Source: Rothia amarae (GTDB lineage Bacteria > Actinomycetota > Actinomycetes > Actinomycetales > Micrococcaceae). Taken from it: a stretch of 64,000 nucleotides of DNA. Shown here in pieces: positions 1 through 7,826 of this stretch. The notes under the pieces were generated by a model. That model saw only the letters and a program-made list of their open reading frames with translations, made no database searches and had not been told where the DNA came from. The DNA is taken from positions 124,001 to 188,000 of the forward strand of contig NZ_CP061538.1 of the NCBI RefSeq assembly GCF_014705945.2. Direction: 5' to 3'. The number at the start of each line of letters is the position of its first letter. The first letter of the stretch is position 1. The position numbers and the translations under genes are program-made.

Positions 1-252
1 TGTATTAGCGGTAAGCGGGCGTGTGCCCCGTCCGCCGGGAACCATGAGCAACTGGGTGGAATGAGATTTCTGACTGAGAAAGTCTGCGTATGTTCGGTCT
101 GGTACCACGCGCACACCTTGCGCACTTTCTACTGGTTCAATAGTGGGTGCCAGATACTCAACCTGCCAGCCCTCAACAAAACCAAAAAGCTCAGCGGGTC
201 CAAATACATCGAGGAGCTCGAAACCCTGAAAAAGAACGATGGAGATGCGCAT
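1..252 (-). CDS. DJ-1/PfpI family protein (partial, cut by left edge)
   Basis: Reading leftward from an ATG at 252, the frame is open for 84 codons to the window edge, and an in-frame stop lies just upstream of the ATG. The product starts MRISIVLFQGFELLDVFGP and later has LLMVPGGRGTR. Both are hallmarks of the class I glutamine-amidotransferase-like DJ-1/PfpI fold: the first beta strand with the 'D..GP' turn, then the VPGG strand. The nucleophile cysteine elbow would follow about 20 residues later and lies outside the window. Members include chaperone/deglycase-like proteins, isonitrile hydratases and ligand domains of AraC-type regulators, so a precise role cannot be given. It is unrelated in detail to the decayed PfpI gene near 10.7 kb. 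Confidence 0.8.
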   Translation of the reverse strand, partial: MRISIVLFQGFELLDVFGPAELFGFVEGWQVEYLAPTIEPVESAQGVRVVPDRTYADFLSQKSHSTQLLMVPGGRGTRPLTANT

Positions 253-325
253 GAGGTCAGCTTATAAGAAAGTGATGGGCTATCTGAGGGTTTTGGCCCT
301 GAATGACGGCAGCGAAATACCGAAG

Positions 326-916
326 CTAAATCGTGGCGTCGACGTCCTCTTGGAGAGCGAGGCCTCGGCGTAGTGCACCTTCAATGAAATAGATAATCAT
401 GAGGAGCAGAAATCCGCTCAAGAACGGAACGTTCGCCCATTCTTGGTTGATGGTGACATGAGGATAGCTCTGGAAAATAGCGAGAACTTGCGAGTCAAGA
501 ATAAAACCAAGTGCCCAGTAAGCGATAAGTCCGATGATAAGAATCCACCGAATAAAGGAGAAATATTTAATTGATTTGCGTGTGAAATGAGCCCGCTCGT
601 TGAAGGCTGCACATACCAGTGCCATGAGTACGCAAAATGCAGTTGCGACGACGAGGGGGAGAAGGTGGTAGCTCCACGCCAGGGCGAGGATGTGACCCGG
701 CAACTCTGAAGTATCGAGAGTTGTTCGAACTGCTTTATCTATATCGTAAGAAGTGACCCATAATGGTTCTCGTGAAGGGTAAGGCCAGTAGAGAAAGGCT
801 GTTATTGGGATAAGGATGGAAAGGCTAATAAAGCCGATGAGGGGAGACTTAAAGCTCCGCTCGGGAGAGTGATATGAGCTCTGGGCAGGTTCGTTCATTG
901 TTATTTTCCTTATCAA
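326..916 (-). CDS. DUF2975-type membrane protein
   Basis: This 196-residue protein has four hydrophobic segments, at about residues 25-45, 83-105, 122-140 and 165-185, with a cytoplasmic-looking polar N-terminus and charged tail. Size, topology and its position directly after a small YozG-like XRE regulator match the DUF2975 family, whose members are typically encoded with such regulators. The start overlaps the stop of the regulator gene by four bases (ATGA), so the two are translationally coupled. A second Met lies six codons in and could be the real start. No enzymatic motif is visible and the biochemical role is unknown. Confidence 0.65.
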   Translation of the reverse strand: MIRKITMNEPAQSSYHSPERSFKSPLIGFISLSILIPITAFLYWPYPSREPLWVTSYDIDKAVRTTLDTSELPGHILALAWSYHLLPLVVATAFCVLMALVCAAFNERAHFTRKSIKYFSFIRWILIIGLIAYWALGFILDSQVLAIFQSYPHVTINQEWANVPFLSGFLLLMIIYFIEGALRRGLALQEDVDATI

Positions 917-1137
917 TCCTTATCTAAGCTGAACAGCTCGCCCGGGGTGCATTCCAATACTTCACAAAGTGCGGTGAGGGTCGAAAAGCGGACTGCTTTT
1001 GCTCGATTATTTTTCAAAATAGATAGATTAGCCACCGAAATTCCAACGAGAGTGGAGAGCTCAACAAGGGTAAGCTCTTTCTCTTCCAAAAGATGTTCAA
1101 GATGGCATCGAATCCGATGTTCTTCAACGGGTGGCAT
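913..1137 (-). CDS. Small XRE-family (Cro/C1-type) HTH regulator
   Basis: The protein has 74 residues and consists almost entirely of one helix-turn-helix domain. The motif LTLVELSTLVGISVANLSIL is the HTH, followed by VRFSTLTALCEVLECTPGELF, the classic fourth and fifth helices of YozG-like XRE proteins. Such proteins are dedicated repressors of the downstream DUF2975 membrane gene. Here the two genes overlap by four bases, which supports that pairing. A palindrome lies just upstream (1177-1199) and is the obvious candidate for its own binding site. Confidence 0.85.
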   Translation of the reverse strand: MPPVEEHRIRCHLEHLLEEKELTLVELSTLVGISVANLSILKNNRAKAVRFSTLTALCEVLECTPGELFSLDKD

Positions 1138-1176
1138 GTGTGGAACCTTTTCCTAGGATGTTCTGATTCTGATTAA

Positions 1177-1199
1177 AGCATATCGATTTTCGATATGCT
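1177..1199. promoter_or_regulatory. Palindrome upstream of the XRE gene, candidate operator
   Basis: Ten-base perfect arms AGCATATCGA and TCGATATGCT are separated by TTT. The site sits about 40 bp upstream of the XRE gene start (1137, minus strand) and about 75 bp upstream of the divergent small membrane gene at 1275. It could therefore control both. Autoregulation by the XRE protein is an inference from position only. Confidence 0.5.
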
Positions 1200-1274
1200 A
1201 GAGAATGGTCAAACACCACGTACAGGAAAAGAAGACAAAAATGGCTGTCCCAGCCCCTGCGACGAAGGAGAGCT

Positions 1275-1526
1275 ATGCGCCAACCTCTCGCTCTAGCCGT
1301 ATTCACCCTTGCGGTAGCACTCTTTGCATACACCGCCTTTGTCGGTACGGCTTCGCCTGCGACAACCTGGGTTACTTTTGGCGCGCTCGTCGTTTTGTTT
1401 GGTCTAGCTGCTTTTCTAGCCGCTCCCCACAAGAAAGAAAGACTCTTTTCAACATCTCTGCTTTGCATGGTGATTTCGGTGCCCGCGCTGTTGCTCATTG
1501 CCGCGCTGGGAGAAATGCTGGTGTAA
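1275..1526 (+). CDS. Small two/three-helix membrane protein
   Basis: An 83-residue, mostly hydrophobic protein with membrane segments at about residues 4-22, 31-47 and 58-80, separated by the short charged loop APHKKERL. The ATG is preceded by a good Shine-Dalgarno sequence (AAGGAG) at normal spacing. That favours this frame over the longer overlapping frames on both strands, which have poor composition. It is divergent from the XRE/DUF2975 pair and may share their regulatory palindrome. I do not recognise the family. Confidence 0.6.
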   Translation: MRQPLALAVFTLAVALFAYTAFVGTASPATTWVTFGALVVLFGLAAFLAAPHKKERLFSTSLLCMVISVPALLLIAALGEMLV

Positions 1527-1562
1527 TCGTTGAAACATCCCCACCGATTTTCTCAATAAGCC

Positions 1563-2024
1563 CTATGCCTTCACCGGCAGCCATACCTGCATCGCGTAGT
1601 CCTCTGCGCCGGTGTCGCCGGGGCCGAAAATCTCCATGGCGGGGCCGTTGGGTTTGAGTCCGTGCTCGGGCAGGAAAGTGCTCACCAGGTATTCCAGTCC
1701 GGTCGACGACGCCAGGGGAGCGGGGCCGCGCACGTCCACAATCGCGTATTCGCCGGCAGGAACTTCCGCCGCGTTGAGTCCTAGCTTGCCGGCGCTCTCG
1801 TGCGAATCGACTACCAGCCCCGCCATGTAGTCGAATTCCTGGTTCTTATTAGCCCCAAAAATAATAGCTATTTGCTGGGCATGAGCAACGTTGGCGCCAG
1901 CTAAAGTTGCCGAGTCAACTACCTTCGTCCATAGAGTGGCGCGGCCCTCAAACTGATCGACAGTTTCTCGCAATCCGGCAACGACGAGAGCGGGTTTGTG
2001 TTCCACGCGGGCAAAATCAGACAT
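1563..2024 (-). CDS. GyrI-like small-molecule-binding domain protein
   Basis: The product is 153 residues from the ATG at 2024, which has AAGGAG about six bases upstream; the ten codons before it have no such signal. The sequence has the effector-binding (GyrI/SbmC, AraC-effector) pattern. This is a first strand with 'ARVEHKPALVVAGL', a mid-section with FDYMAGLVVDS, then VPAGEYAIVDVRGP and LEYLVSTFLPEHGL, and a terminal YAMQVWLPV strand. These domains bind small hydrophobic or cationic compounds. With no DNA-binding domain attached, this is a stand-alone binding protein, possibly a drug- or toxin-sequestering factor. Family assignment is fairly secure, function is not. Confidence 0.7.
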   Translation of the reverse strand: MSDFARVEHKPALVVAGLRETVDQFEGRATLWTKVVDSATLAGANVAHAQQIAIIFGANKNQEFDYMAGLVVDSHESAGKLGLNAAEVPAGEYAIVDVRGPAPLASSTGLEYLVSTFLPEHGLKPNGPAMEIFGPGDTGAEDYAMQVWLPVKA

Positions 2025-2107
2025 AAAACTCCTTGAAACGAGCGGGTTGAGCATTAATCATCTCAGAAAACCCGCCACGCGCGTGAGCTCCTGCGCCCGC
2101 ACACAAC

Positions 2108-2160
2108 TTTGGTCAATTTTGAGGCGTTTTGACGCCCAAAACGCCTCAAAATTGACCAAA
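2108..2160. repeat. Long hairpin, family B copy 1 (GGTCAATT type)
   Basis: A perfect 24-base inverted repeat (left arm 2108-2131, right arm 2137-2160) encloses five bases. The outer arm begins TTTGGTCAATTTTG and the inner arm carries GGCGTTTTG. A second copy with the same outer and inner blocks is at 49885-49941, after the split helicase gene. This copy lies in the intergenic space before a frameshifted secreted-protein gene. It could act as a bidirectional terminator, or be a dispersed palindromic repeat. Confidence 0.85.
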
Positions 2161-2277
2161 TTTTATTGTAAATTCCGTTTTGATTCTAAAAGTGTTATCC
2201 ATTGTACGTAATTTTCTTTACGGTGATAATTCTCATATTTTTCTAAAAATTTGCAAGAAATGCTTTTCATGAAGAAC

Positions 2278-2299
2278 ATATACCTCTACAGTGGTATAT
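2278..2299. promoter_or_regulatory. Imperfect palindrome upstream of the Tat-type gene
   Basis: Arms ATATACC and GGTATAT face each other across eight bases in an AT-rich stretch about 160 bp upstream of the gene at 2454. It looks like a regulator binding site, but nothing identifies the regulator. The rest of 2161-2453 is AT-rich and carries no convincing gene. Confidence 0.3.
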
Positions 2300-2453
2300 A
2301 CAAAGAATGAAGGATGCTTAAGCAGACGGTTTGATAAAATCGCTAGGCAACCCTAGAAAACCAGATAATTGGTTTATTTCTCCATTAAACCAATCGTTTT
2401 CACATGAATCCCCCGTAGACTTTTTCGTCAAAAATTACTCACATAAGGATAAT

Positions 2454-3108
2454 ATGACCCCCCGATTTATCTCGCCGTTCTCTCGCTAAAGGTGCGGCAT
2501 GGGCTGCGCCGATTGTGGCAGCATCTGCAACTATTCCCGCTTATGCTTCATCGAAGCCACGCTACTCGATTTCCGCATCATGGTTTGGTCGTCTCGTTTA
2601 TAGCCAGTCAGCAAGTTGTGGAACAAATCAGCGCCAGGTAAGCACCATGGGACTGTGGACTAACGCCCGCGCTGGCGGAACTGCGGCTGCCGGCTTTGCT
2701 GTCCCCCCAGTGCAGGGTGCGCCTCAAACCACTGTTACGCTTTCTAATATTCGCCAGCAGGTAGCATTCCCCGCTGGTTTGGTATCTTCAATTACCGTAA
2801 CCAGCGGTAGCTGGGCCAATCCCACTGTGGTGCGAAACCAAAATATTAACAATGACGGTTACCTGTGGGATATTTTTACCTTCAATTGGATTGGTTCGAA
2901 TACCGGACAATCATCTGACCGTTCAGTCCCGTGGGCTAATAGCCCCATGACCACCACCATGAACTGGAATAATACGACCTGTTTCAACCAGGACGTTTTC
3001 TATCGTCGATATTTCTGGGCACGCCTTTTGGGCTCATACACCACAGCTAATGGGTTCTCCTACACCATTCCCACGGATTGGTTACAGACTCCTTTGGGAT
3101 CTGCTTAA
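2454..3108 (+). pseudogene. Secreted Tat-type protein gene, frameshifted in a C6 tract next to its start
   Basis: An ATG at 2454 has AAGGAT at good spacing, but its frame stops after eleven codons. If the C6 run at 2458-2463 were C5, the frame would read MTPDLSRRSLAKGAAWAAP and run on to a TIPAYA cleavage site and an open frame to 3108. That leader is closely similar to the intact one at 30765 (RRELVKGIGWAAP...AIPAYA). So the gene is either out of phase by one base, phase-variable, or a sequence error. Without the leader, the first start in the open frame is a GTG at 2515 with no Shine-Dalgarno, which would give a truncated signal. The mature part (about 185 residues) is rich in Asn, Thr, Trp and Tyr with two Cys, typical of a beta-rich exported protein. 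I do not recognise the family. Confidence 0.7.
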
Positions 3109-3125
3109 TCTGCATTTTTTATTCA

Positions 3126-3158
3126 ATAAGGGCTTCACTATTTCAGTGAAGCCCTTAT
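3126..3158 (+). terminator. Rho-independent terminator after the Tat-type gene
   Basis: A 14-base perfect stem (ATAAGGGCTTCACT and its complement) with a five-base loop follows the stop at 3108 by 17 bp, and the sequence after it is T-rich. Confidence 0.8.
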
Positions 3159-3262
3159 GTTTATTAAGATATTTCACCCCCCCCCTTTTTATAAGTAGAA
3201 AATATTCATAAACTTTCTAGAATATTAAATTTCGGACAGAGGTAGCTCATCTACTAATGATG

Positions 3263-3313
3263 AAAAACACGGTGTGGGAATCACCGCGAGGTAGATTCCC
3301 ACACCGTGTTTTT
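3263..3313. terminator. Bidirectional terminator between convergent genes
   Basis: A 20-base stem (AAAAACACGGTGTGGGAATC with its complement) has a T run at the right end and an A run at the left end. It lies 25 bp beyond the stop of the minus-strand gene at 3338, so it would end that gene and stop read-through from the left. A C9 run at 3177-3185 lies in the same gap. Confidence 0.85.
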
Positions 3314-3337
3314 CGGTGCAAGTGCTAATGGATCCTG

Positions 3338-5386
3338 TTAGTTTTGCGCTTCAAATCGAGCGAAGCCAACAGTTTTTTGGGGGCCGTTGACGCCGAGTGA
3401 CTGGTTGATATCTCCACCCACCCAGAGGTTGCCGCGGGAATCTACGAAGGACTCCCACACGCCATTACCTGATGCGCCCTTGAGATTAGGGGCGAAATCA
3501 GGAATGTACTTGCCGGTGGTAATGTCCCACGCGCCCACGAGCTTGATGCCGTAGGTACTGTTGCGAGCCTGGCTTTCAGCGCCGAAGTAGGTGTAAGCGC
3601 CGTCGAAAACCTGATCGCCACAGTGGCAAGCGCCGTACATGATGTTCCCTGCCTTGTGCAGATCCTGGAAATCGCCACCGCGCTTAGTAATAGCCGAGCT
3701 GGTTCGTGCGTAGTTATTGTTCTTATCGTAAGCGTGAATGAAATGCTCAGTGCCACCTGCCCAAACAGTGTTTCCGGCATCCTGAACATCAAGCTGCCAG
3801 CCGCCACCGCCTAGAACGATAGACTGCTTCCACTCCCACGGTTTATACATGGCGCCATCGGTGGTGTTGATAGAAGCCAGCTTGAAAGCTTTCTTGCCAC
3901 CCAATTCTGAGAAGTAGCCCGCAGCGAAAACAGACTGGCCATCCTCAGCCGCGCTGATGCCGCTTACGGTGCCGTTGAAGACTGGCTTCCAGTTCTTATC
4001 CACGCTGTTGTTTGTGAGGTCAAAACGAACCGCATTTTTAGCGTAGACAGCGTACTGGCTGGTTGCTCCGGTTGTGTGAGTGAAGTTGCCACCCACGTAG
4101 AGGTAGTTACCCTGAACGTCAAGAGAACGTACCTGCGCGATACCGCTGGTGCCACGGTTTTCAACCTTCCAACCCAAGTCCTCAACTTCACCTGTAGCCG
4201 GGTTAAGGACGACGAGATTAGAAATAGGTTTGCCGTTGACCTCGGTAAACTCGCCGCCAACTACTAACTTACCGCTGGGCAGAGCTTCTACGGCCTTAAT
4301 CTGACCGTTGAACTTGGGCATAAAAGTGCGCACCAAATCGCCGGTATTGACGTTGTAGCCACTGAGGTAGGGCTGCTCAACAACTTCACCCTTGGCAGAT
4401 ACCAAGTTCTTGTAGTCACCGCCAACGAAGACGGTATCGCTTACCTGCGTAATTGCTTGTACGTAGGAGTGCATTTCGCTCACTACACCGGTTGCGGTCT
4501 GTTCAGAAGTGCGCCACAACATGGGCATGGTGAGGCTCTTCGGTACGTCTTTGCGCGCTTCAGGCTTTACCGGTGACGTTAGTTTGGGGCGCAAGTACAT
4601 CTGAGTGAAAGGCATGGTTCGCTTGCCTTTGGAGAGCCAGATGTGGCTATCTGCTGAACCTTCTTTAACGTCGATGCCGTAGGCGTAGCCGTATCCGGGG
4701 CCGTTGACGCCGGAGTAAATGGGGGTGAAGGATCGATAAGCGCGGTCGAAACCTTTGGAGTCTTTAGTGGTGGTGCGAGGATTGGTTTGAGTGGTAGGCG
4801 CACTCCAGCCAGAGCTTTCAGTCATGGTGGCGCTGCGCCATGCCCGCGCGTCGGGAAGAGCCCAAATCCAGTTATTGCGGGTGCTGATGGTTCCGCGCAG
4901 TTCCTGGGTGTAATTTCCCTGGTCGTTGAGCGAGCGAACAACTCGAATGTCGTTCACATAATTGGGATCTTTGCCGGTGAGCTCATTGATTTTCTCTGCG
5001 GAGAGCTGCGCGGTTGTAAAAGCGTCTTTACCGCTGGGTGACTGCCAAATTTTGTTGGCATCTCCCTTGCCGGTAAGAGAGCGATTCCAGTCTTCTCGCC
5101 CGCGACCAATCATGAGCCAACCGCCGCCGTCAGTTTCCTGGTCGCAGTAAAACTTGCCAGGTACTGATTTAGAGTTTGGCGGGGCAAGCCAGTAGGCGCC
5201 TGATGGTGAGTTGGGGTAGTTTTGCTTAATTTCCCAGCAGGAGGCGGCGGCGGTTTCTAAAGTTTTGCCATCGTGGACTGCTGGTTCTGCCTGAGCTGCC
5301 GAGGTGGCACCTGCTAGAAAGGTGACTCCAAGGACTGTTGCAGAGGCAACAGCTGTTATTTTTTGAAGCAGTGGAGAAGGGGACAT
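3338..5386 (-). CDS. Secreted fibrinogen-like (YCDxxxxGGGW) protein with beta-propeller-like repeats
   Basis: The 682-residue protein opens with a Sec signal peptide: basic start, hydrophobic ATVLGVTFLAGA, and AQAEP cleavage. Residues about 48-130 hold a fibrinogen-C-like module with a first Cys (SCWEIKQNYP) and FYCDQETDGGGWLMIGRG, the family signature. From about residue 300 on there are repeats of the form 'VGG(D/E/N)F...NGK...L..(L/N)..TG', as in delta-60/DUF5122 beta-propellers, ending VGGDINQSLG. A GACHCGDQ segment near residue 590 adds a possible disulfide. No sortase motif or membrane anchor is present, so it is probably released or loosely bound. A role in glycan or host-surface binding is inferred from the fold only. 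It is transcribed alone and ends in a strong terminator. Confidence 0.8.
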   Translation of the reverse strand: MSPSPLLQKITAVASATVLGVTFLAGATSAAQAEPAVHDGKTLETAAASCWEIKQNYPNSPSGAYWLAPPNSKSVPGKFYCDQETDGGGWLMIGRGREDWNRSLTGKGDANKIWQSPSGKDAFTTAQLSAEKINELTGKDPNYVNDIRVVRSLNDQGNYTQELRGTISTRNNWIWALPDARAWRSATMTESSGWSAPTTQTNPRTTTKDSKGFDRAYRSFTPIYSGVNGPGYGYAYGIDVKEGSADSHIWLSKGKRTMPFTQMYLRPKLTSPVKPEARKDVPKSLTMPMLWRTSEQTATGVVSEMHSYVQAITQVSDTVFVGGDYKNLVSAKGEVVEQPYLSGYNVNTGDLVRTFMPKFNGQIKAVEALPSGKLVVGGEFTEVNGKPISNLVVLNPATGEVEDLGWKVENRGTSGIAQVRSLDVQGNYLYVGGNFTHTTGATSQYAVYAKNAVRFDLTNNSVDKNWKPVFNGTVSGISAAEDGQSVFAAGYFSELGGKKAFKLASINTTDGAMYKPWEWKQSIVLGGGGWQLDVQDAGNTVWAGGTEHFIHAYDKNNNYARTSSAITKRGGDFQDLHKAGNIMYGACHCGDQVFDGAYTYFGAESQARNSTYGIKLVGAWDITTGKYIPDFAPNLKGASGNGVWESFVDSRGNLWVGGDINQSLGVNGPQKTVGFARFEAQN

Positions 5387-5643
5387 AAGACCTCATGGGT
5401 GGTTTTCAGCGGTTCTAGATTCAAGCACTGAGCTTGAAAGAATCGCAGTGTGTGGGTTTGGGAATCTATAAATTTGAATAAATTCATAGATGCATTAAGG
5501 ATATGAACCAGCCCTGAGGGGAAAACAGAGTTACTAGGGGGTAATTTACGTCCGACTTTCTTAGGGTGAGCCGCTACTAAAAAGCGGTATCTTGTAGTCA
5601 CAAATGTGGGTAGCGTGCCCGCTAGAAGCTCAGGACATCCCCC

Positions 5644-6684
5644 TTATAGAACGTCTCTTAGGTGGCTGACATCTGGCAGCACCGGGGTGTTTTCGCTGAA
5701 GTCAGCATGTGAATACAGCCCGGTTTCTAGCCCCACAAACTTCATTCCTGCATCAAGAGCGGCACGTTCGTCGAGTAGCGCATCACCCACATAGGTCAGG
5801 CTGGTTTTGCCGCATGCGCGCATTATTTTAAGAATCTCATCAAAGACGCGCGGATCCGGCTTGTGAAAATCAACCAGGTCAGAGCCCTGAACCATCGTCA
5901 GTCGATTTAACGGATAACCCTCACGTTCAAGTTCGCCCAACGCCCATTCGGTGCGAGTGGAGGTCACCACGCCTACTGCCACGCCGTCGTCCAGCAGCGA
6001 AAGCACCATCTCGCGTGCACCCTCAATCGGCTTTTTGGGAAAGAGATCCCGGCTGGCGGCGTTCGCCGCCACCATCTCTTCAACCGACGCAGCATTTTGA
6101 TAGTAAAACCCAATCATTTCGGTGAAAGGTTTACCCCAGTGTTCACGCAGGACGTCGTCGGTCAGCTCCACACCGAATGATTCGCGAGCCACGTGGCGGT
6201 GGTGGTTCCATTTGGCTTCGATGGTGAAAAAGAGAGTGTCGTCGAGGTCAAAAATGACGGCGCGATGAGAGTTTGCGCCGGAGACGACCAGAGACTTCTG
6301 TACTAAATCATCGAGCACAAGTTGCGCCACTGCAGAGAGTTTCTCCCTGTCGGACGCATCTACCCAGGCGATTTCTTCAATTTCTTCCGATGGCGCAGGC
6401 TCGCCGTCGAGTTCGGCGGTAAAACATGCCATCTCTACCTGCACGCCGGCAGCTTTGCCGTCTGCCTGCTGGGTAAACGTGCCCCAAGAGCGCACGGAAT
6501 TGGCGTGTAGCCCAACGCTGAGTTCCTCGCGAATCTCGCGGTAGAGTGCCTCTTTTGCGGTTTCTCCGGCGTCGGGCTTGCCGCCGGGCAGAAAGAATTT
6601 CTCCTTGCCGAAGCTGCGCGCAACTAGAAGTTTGCCGTCGCGAATTGAAATGAGCGCTGACTTTGCGATGTTTCCAGAAGCCAT
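5644..6684 (-). CDS. Nudix hydrolase-HAD phosphatase fusion protein
   Basis: From the ATG at 6684 the product has about 346 residues; earlier in-frame codons run through the terminator of the next gene and are not credible. The N-terminal half is a Nudix hydrolase with a complete box, GGKPDAGETAKEAL followed by REIREEL. After a short linker, residues about 145-346 form a HAD-like phosphatase. Its motif I is DLDDTLF, motif II lies near VVTSTRT, the motif III Lys is in HKPDP, and motif IV is GDALLDE. Nudix enzymes cleave nucleoside-diphosphate-linked compounds and HAD enzymes of this type remove phosphates, so the fusion could carry out two successive dephosphorylation steps. The substrate is unknown. 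Confidence 0.85.
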   Translation of the reverse strand: MASGNIAKSALISIRDGKLLVARSFGKEKFFLPGGKPDAGETAKEALYREIREELSVGLHANSVRSWGTFTQQADGKAAGVQVEMACFTAELDGEPAPSEEIEEIAWVDASDREKLSAVAQLVLDDLVQKSLVVSGANSHRAVIFDLDDTLFFTIEAKWNHHRHVARESFGVELTDDVLREHWGKPFTEMIGFYYQNAASVEEMVAANAASRDLFPKKPIEGAREMVLSLLDDGVAVGVVTSTRTEWALGELEREGYPLNRLTMVQGSDLVDFHKPDPRVFDEILKIMRACGKTSLTYVGDALLDERAALDAGMKFVGLETGLYSHADFSENTPVLPDVSHLRDVL

Positions 6685-6756
6685 AAATTTATCTCTCTGC
6701 AGAAGGTTTCGCCTTGAGTTTACTGGAAAGCCCCGTACCCCGCTCAAGAATAAAAA

Positions 6757-6814
6757 AGCCGCCACCGCCGTCTTGTTTCCCCATGCAATGAAACAAGATA
6801 AGGCGATGGCGGCT
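6757..6814 (-). terminator. Terminator of the papain-like protease gene
   Basis: Read on the minus strand, a long GC-rich stem (AGCCGCCA and CGCC blocks plus a TCTTGTTTC block) is followed by six Ts. It lies about 60 bp downstream of the stop at 6873. Confidence 0.85.
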
Positions 6815-6872
6815 CTCGGCTTCACCCTGCGAATCCCCTATATGTTGCGGGGTGGTGTGCTAGCCGATGCTC

Positions 6873-7523
6873 CTAATAGATGCTGTACACATCCTTAGGG
6901 GTTCCGTAAACGCCTATGTTGGTAATGGAGTGGGTCCATTTGTAGCGGGAATCATTGAGGAAGCTGCTGTACTTCGCCACGTTCACGCGCTGGGAGGTGG
7001 GCCAGGGATCGATCCACTGAATTTCTTGTGTTGCCGCGTTGTACCCTTCGATGACCAGGAAGTGCCCCATACCGTTTGAGTTCCACTGAATGCGCACCTG
7101 AACGGGGCGTCCGGCGTCGATTTCCCGCTTAATTTCGGAGAAGGTTAGTGTGCCATAGCGGGTGGTACTGCCGTAAACGCCGACGTTGTACCAGCCGCGG
7201 CGGATGTCGTTGAGGTCGCCGGTAGTGTTGGCGCACGGTGCGTAGCGGTTGGGGTTGCCTTTGGCGAGGTTGCAGAATTCGTTTTGGCTTACATTTGCGC
7301 CAAAGTAGTTGGCTACTGCGGTGCTTGCACCCGCCCAGCACCAGAGGTTTTGGGCTTGGGCTTCAGGTTTGATGTTCAGGGACTTCAGGCTAGAGGTAGA
7401 GGCTGTTGCGGTTGGGGTAGGCGTGATGTCTGCCTGTGCAGGGGCGACGACGGTGCCGACGGAAAGGAAGCCTGCAAAGAGGGCGGCGGAGAGGACCCGC
7501 CAGATTCTGGTGGAAGTGTGCAT
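6873..7523 (-). CDS. Secreted papain-like (C39/C70-type) cysteine protease
   Basis: The 216-residue protein has a clear Sec signal (RIWRVLSAALFAGFLSVGTVV, cleavage near AQADI) and a Thr/Ser/Pro-rich linker, then a small papain-fold domain. The nucleophile is the Cys in NLWCWAGAST, the His lies in GMGHFLVIEGY, and an Asp in WIDPW completes the triad order Cys-His-Asp. This arrangement is that of papain-like cysteine protease family proteins related to AvrRpt2/C39-like enzymes. Two further Cys (EFCNLA, YAPCAN) may form a disulfide, fitting an extracellular location. It is a single-gene unit with its own terminator. The substrate is unknown. Confidence 0.8.
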   Translation of the reverse strand: MHTSTRIWRVLSAALFAGFLSVGTVVAPAQADITPTPTATASTSSLKSLNIKPEAQAQNLWCWAGASTAVANYFGANVSQNEFCNLAKGNPNRYAPCANTTGDLNDIRRGWYNVGVYGSTTRYGTLTFSEIKREIDAGRPVQVRIQWNSNGMGHFLVIEGYNAATQEIQWIDPWPTSQRVNVAKYSSFLNDSRYKWTHSITNIGVYGTPKDVYSIY

Positions 7524-7740
7524 TATTGCAATCCTTATGGGGGAGGAGAGTGTATGTGGTTGCGGTCGTAAATAACCTGTGAAATGAGAACACGAACATA
7601 AGACCGTGTTGTCTAACCCACTTCATTCATAGAATACATAATCCCTAGTCAAAAGGCAGTTATACGGGCTGAGTGTTCAAATTTTTCTTAAAATCCGAAA
7701 AATTTTTGCTGTCGAGAATAATGTGCTCGTCAAAAAAATG

Positions 7741-7788
7741 ACCCCCTTGCGTTACCCGCGCCATTCAGTGCGGGTAACGCAAGGGGGT
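7741..7788. terminator. Bidirectional terminator beyond deoD
   Basis: A 19-base perfect stem (ACCCCCTTGCGTTACCCGC with its complement) with a ten-base loop is flanked by seven As on the left and five Ts on the right. It lies 39 bp beyond the deoD stop on the minus strand. Confidence 0.9.
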
Positions 7789-7826
7789 CTTTTTCGATGC
7801 GCGGCCCGCGCCTCAAACCGAGGGCT

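Noticed and set aside
61-267. Plus-strand 68-residue open frame at the left edge
   Set aside because: It overlaps the clear DJ-1/PfpI coding frame on the minus strand and has no ribosome site or recognisable domain.
1124-1657. Long frames on both strands around 1.1-1.7 kb
   Set aside because: They overlap the small membrane gene at 1275, have Arg/Ser-rich shadow composition and no ribosome site.
3177-3185. C9 run as a phase-variable promoter element
   Set aside because: It lies between two terminators and convergent genes, so it cannot serve a promoter of either.
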